Source: Massilia sp. YIM B02769
Lineage (GTDB): Bacteria; Pseudomonadota; Gammaproteobacteria; Burkholderiales; Burkholderiaceae_D
NCBI RefSeq assembly: GCF_030411995.1
Contig: NZ_JASNRC010000019.1
Coordinates: forward strand, 35,359-99,358
Reading direction: 5' to 3'
DNA: 64,000 nucleotides
Shown: positions 62,466 through 64,000 of the stretch, one piece after another
How the letters are laid out: each line of letters starts with the position of its first letter
Numbering within the stretch: position 1 is the stretch's first letter
The notes under the pieces: model-generated
What the model was told of the DNA's origin: nothing
Databases searched by the model: none
Seen by the model: the letters and a program-made list of their open reading frames with translations, nothing else
Program-made: the position numbers and the translations under genes

Positions 62466-62643
62466 AAAAATGGGTATTTAGGCGCGTTGATCAATGTTGA
62501 AGATTTCGACAAAATCCTTAGAAATCATAGCCTTATGATTTTCTTGCTGGCTATTGGTGTTGATGAGAGTTCATTGATATACTCGAAATTCACTTACACA
62601 GCCGTTACATGGAACCCATCAGCGGACAAGGACACAGCAACGA

Positions 62644-63948
62644 ATGTCGAGAGTAAAACTGACAGCAGGCCGCATCGAGGCGTTTAGATGCGAGGACGGG
62701 AAATCGCAGTCGTTCTTATGGCACGCGACGGTGCATCAGCTAGCGCTGCGGGCTACTAGCACCGGAGCCAAAGCCTTTATCTTTCAATCAACCTTGGTCG
62801 GCAAGACAATTCGCATCACCATCGGCTCGCCTCAGGCTTGGACGATCGAACAGGCCGAGAGCGAGGCTAGGAGGCTGCAAACCATCGTTGACAGCGGTAA
62901 GGATCCGCGCCAAGTCAAGCAAGACGAAATCGACGCCATGAAGGCGGCTGCCGCCGAGAAGGCTGCCGCTGAACTGGCTGCGAAACACGCGGCGGCGCGA
63001 GACGCCCTCACTTTGAAAACAGTCTGGGAAACGTATGTTGCGGATCGGGCGCCGCACTGGGGCGAGCGCCACCACGCTGACCACTTTAAGCTCATCAAAG
63101 AAGGTGGCGAACCGCGGACGCGAAGCAAGAAGAAGGTAACGGAACCTGGTCCGCTCGCGGCTCTCGCGGATGTGCGCCTTGTCGATCTCGTACCAGAACG
63201 AATCGAAGCGTGGGCAAAGGTAGAGGCAGCCAAAAGGCCGACGAGTGCGAGACTTGCGCACCGTATGCTCAAGGCTTTTCTGAACTGGTGTATCGAACAT
63301 CCTGTCTACGGTAGCGCCGTTACCACTAATGGTGCCCGCAGCAAGAGGGCACGGGAGGTCTTGGGCAAGCCTGGTGTCAAACGTGACTCGCTACAGCGGG
63401 AGCAACTTGCTGCATGGTTTGCCGCAGTTCGAAGCCTTGGCAACCCTGTGATGGCGGCTTATTTGCAGACGCTGCTTCTCACCGGGGCGCGGCCGGGCGA
63501 AATTATGGTAATGCGGTGGGACGATCTAAACCTTCGATGGAAAGGGCTCACGATTCGGGATAAGGTAGAGGGCGAACGGGAGATTCCGCTGACCCCATAC
63601 GTTGCAACCCTTCTTGCTGCCTTACCTTGCCGGAATGATTGGGTGTTCTCAAGTACCAAAGGTGGACATATCACTAGTCCGAACTATCAACTCAAGTCCG
63701 TATGTGCAGTTTCTGGCATTGAGGCGCTAACATTGCATGGGCTGAGGCGATCGTTCAAGTCGCTGTCAGAATGGCTCGACTTGCCCGCTGGGGTTATCGC
63801 ACAAATCCAAGGACATAAGCCCAGCGCTACGGTTGAGAAACATTATACGAATCGACCGTTGGATTTGCTCCGAATTCAACATGAAAAACTGGAAACCTGG
63901 ATTCTCGGAGAAGCGGACATCTACCCTAGGGAAACGCTGATTAATTGA
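62644..63948 (+). CDS. Tyrosine-type site-specific integrase
   Basis: 434 residues. An N-terminal arm-binding domain (QLALRATSTGAKAFIFQS) of the phage/island type is followed by a SAM-like core-binding domain (about 120-240). The catalytic domain has R283 in TGARPGEIMVMRW, H365 and R368 in LHGLRRSF, H391 in QGHKPSATVEKHY, and nucleophile Y401. All key residues are present, so it may be active. It lies 178 bases from a 3' tRNA fragment and reads away from it, as the first gene of an element extending right. GC content is lower than in the chromosome on the left. Confidence 0.93.
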   Translation: MSRVKLTAGRIEAFRCEDGKSQSFLWHATVHQLALRATSTGAKAFIFQSTLVGKTIRITIGSPQAWTIEQAESEARRLQTIVDSGKDPRQVKQDEIDAMKAAAAEKAAAELAAKHAAARDALTLKTVWETYVADRAPHWGERHHADHFKLIKEGGEPRTRSKKKVTEPGPLAALADVRLVDLVPERIEAWAKVEAAKRPTSARLAHRMLKAFLNWCIEHPVYGSAVTTNGARSKRAREVLGKPGVKRDSLQREQLAAWFAAVRSLGNPVMAAYLQTLLLTGARPGEIMVMRWDDLNLRWKGLTIRDKVEGEREIPLTPYVATLLAALPCRNDWVFSSTKGGHITSPNYQLKSVCAVSGIEALTLHGLRRSFKSLSEWLDLPAGVIAQIQGHKPSATVEKHYTNRPLDLLRIQHEKLETWILGEADIYPRETLIN

Positions 63949-64000
63949 CGATTTTCGCGTCTCCGAGGTTTTTTGGCGACGCGGTTGCGCTCCAGCTGCG

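Noticed and set aside
62285..62512. Minus-strand frame across the tRNA fragment
   Set aside because: It crosses the tRNA scar and its terminator, so it cannot be a natural gene.
1..64000. CRISPR array, rRNA genes or riboswitch
   Set aside because: No regularly spaced direct repeats, rRNA sequence or recognisable riboswitch core was seen, including upstream of the homocysteine methyltransferase gene.

Overview
The window reads as chromosome of a GC-rich betaproteobacterium of the Oxalobacteraceae (Massilia/Telluria/Janthinobacterium type). The support is a PEP-CTERM protein, the msbA-waaL-glycosyltransferase-dnaE layout, dense signalling genes, and overall gene style. Genus is an inference; there is no rRNA gene here.

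Region by region. (1) 1-5.4 kb: end of an unrecognised gene with a terminator, then LPS genes (GT25 transferase, msbA, O-antigen ligase, GT2). (2) 5.6-11.2 kb: dnaE, a PEP-CTERM protein behind a sigma-54-like promoter, and trhO. (3) 11.3-18.4 kb: an ABC-transporter O-antigen operon of permease, ATPase with a carbohydrate-binding tail, methyltransferase with a long coiled coil, and a giant multi-domain glycosyltransferase. This matches the logic of chain-terminated polysaccharide export. (4) 18.4-28.8 kb: a nine-gene minus-strand operon, mostly linked by 3-7 base overlaps or short gaps. It encodes a tandem nucleotidyltransferase, GtrA, GT2, a GDPD-like protein, a membrane protein fused to a uridine-kinase-like domain, a HAD phosphatase, a class II aldolase and two large GT-C-like membrane proteins. 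I see it as the best candidate for an undescribed pathway: synthesis, activation and transfer of an unusual small sugar or polyol. (5) 29-32.7 kb: a LOV blue-light hybrid histidine kinase, then rfbB-rfbA. (6) 32.8-46.9 kb: housekeeping and signalling genes (RhlE-type helicase, anti-sigma-like protein, LON-domain protein, CHASE histidine kinase, homocysteine methyltransferase family, a CYP152 peroxygenase, GGDEF protein, RNase Z-like hydrolase, small lipoprotein). (7) 46.9-55.3 kb: a globin-coupled GGDEF-EAL protein, a protein with three catalytic domains (trypsin, SGNH hydrolase, M15-like), and two tandem HAF-repeat secreted proteins. (8) 55.3-62.1 kb: a lower-GC type VI secretion cargo island (vgrG, lipase effector, immunity lipoprotein, PAAR). 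(9) 62.1-64 kb: a resolvase remnant, a 3' tRNA fragment with its terminator, and a tyrosine integrase. I read this as one end of an integrated element that continues to the right.

Four intergenic inverted-repeat pairs sharing the ends GTAGGGTGG and CCACGCG lie in convergent, divergent and tandem gaps. They look like REPIN-type elements.
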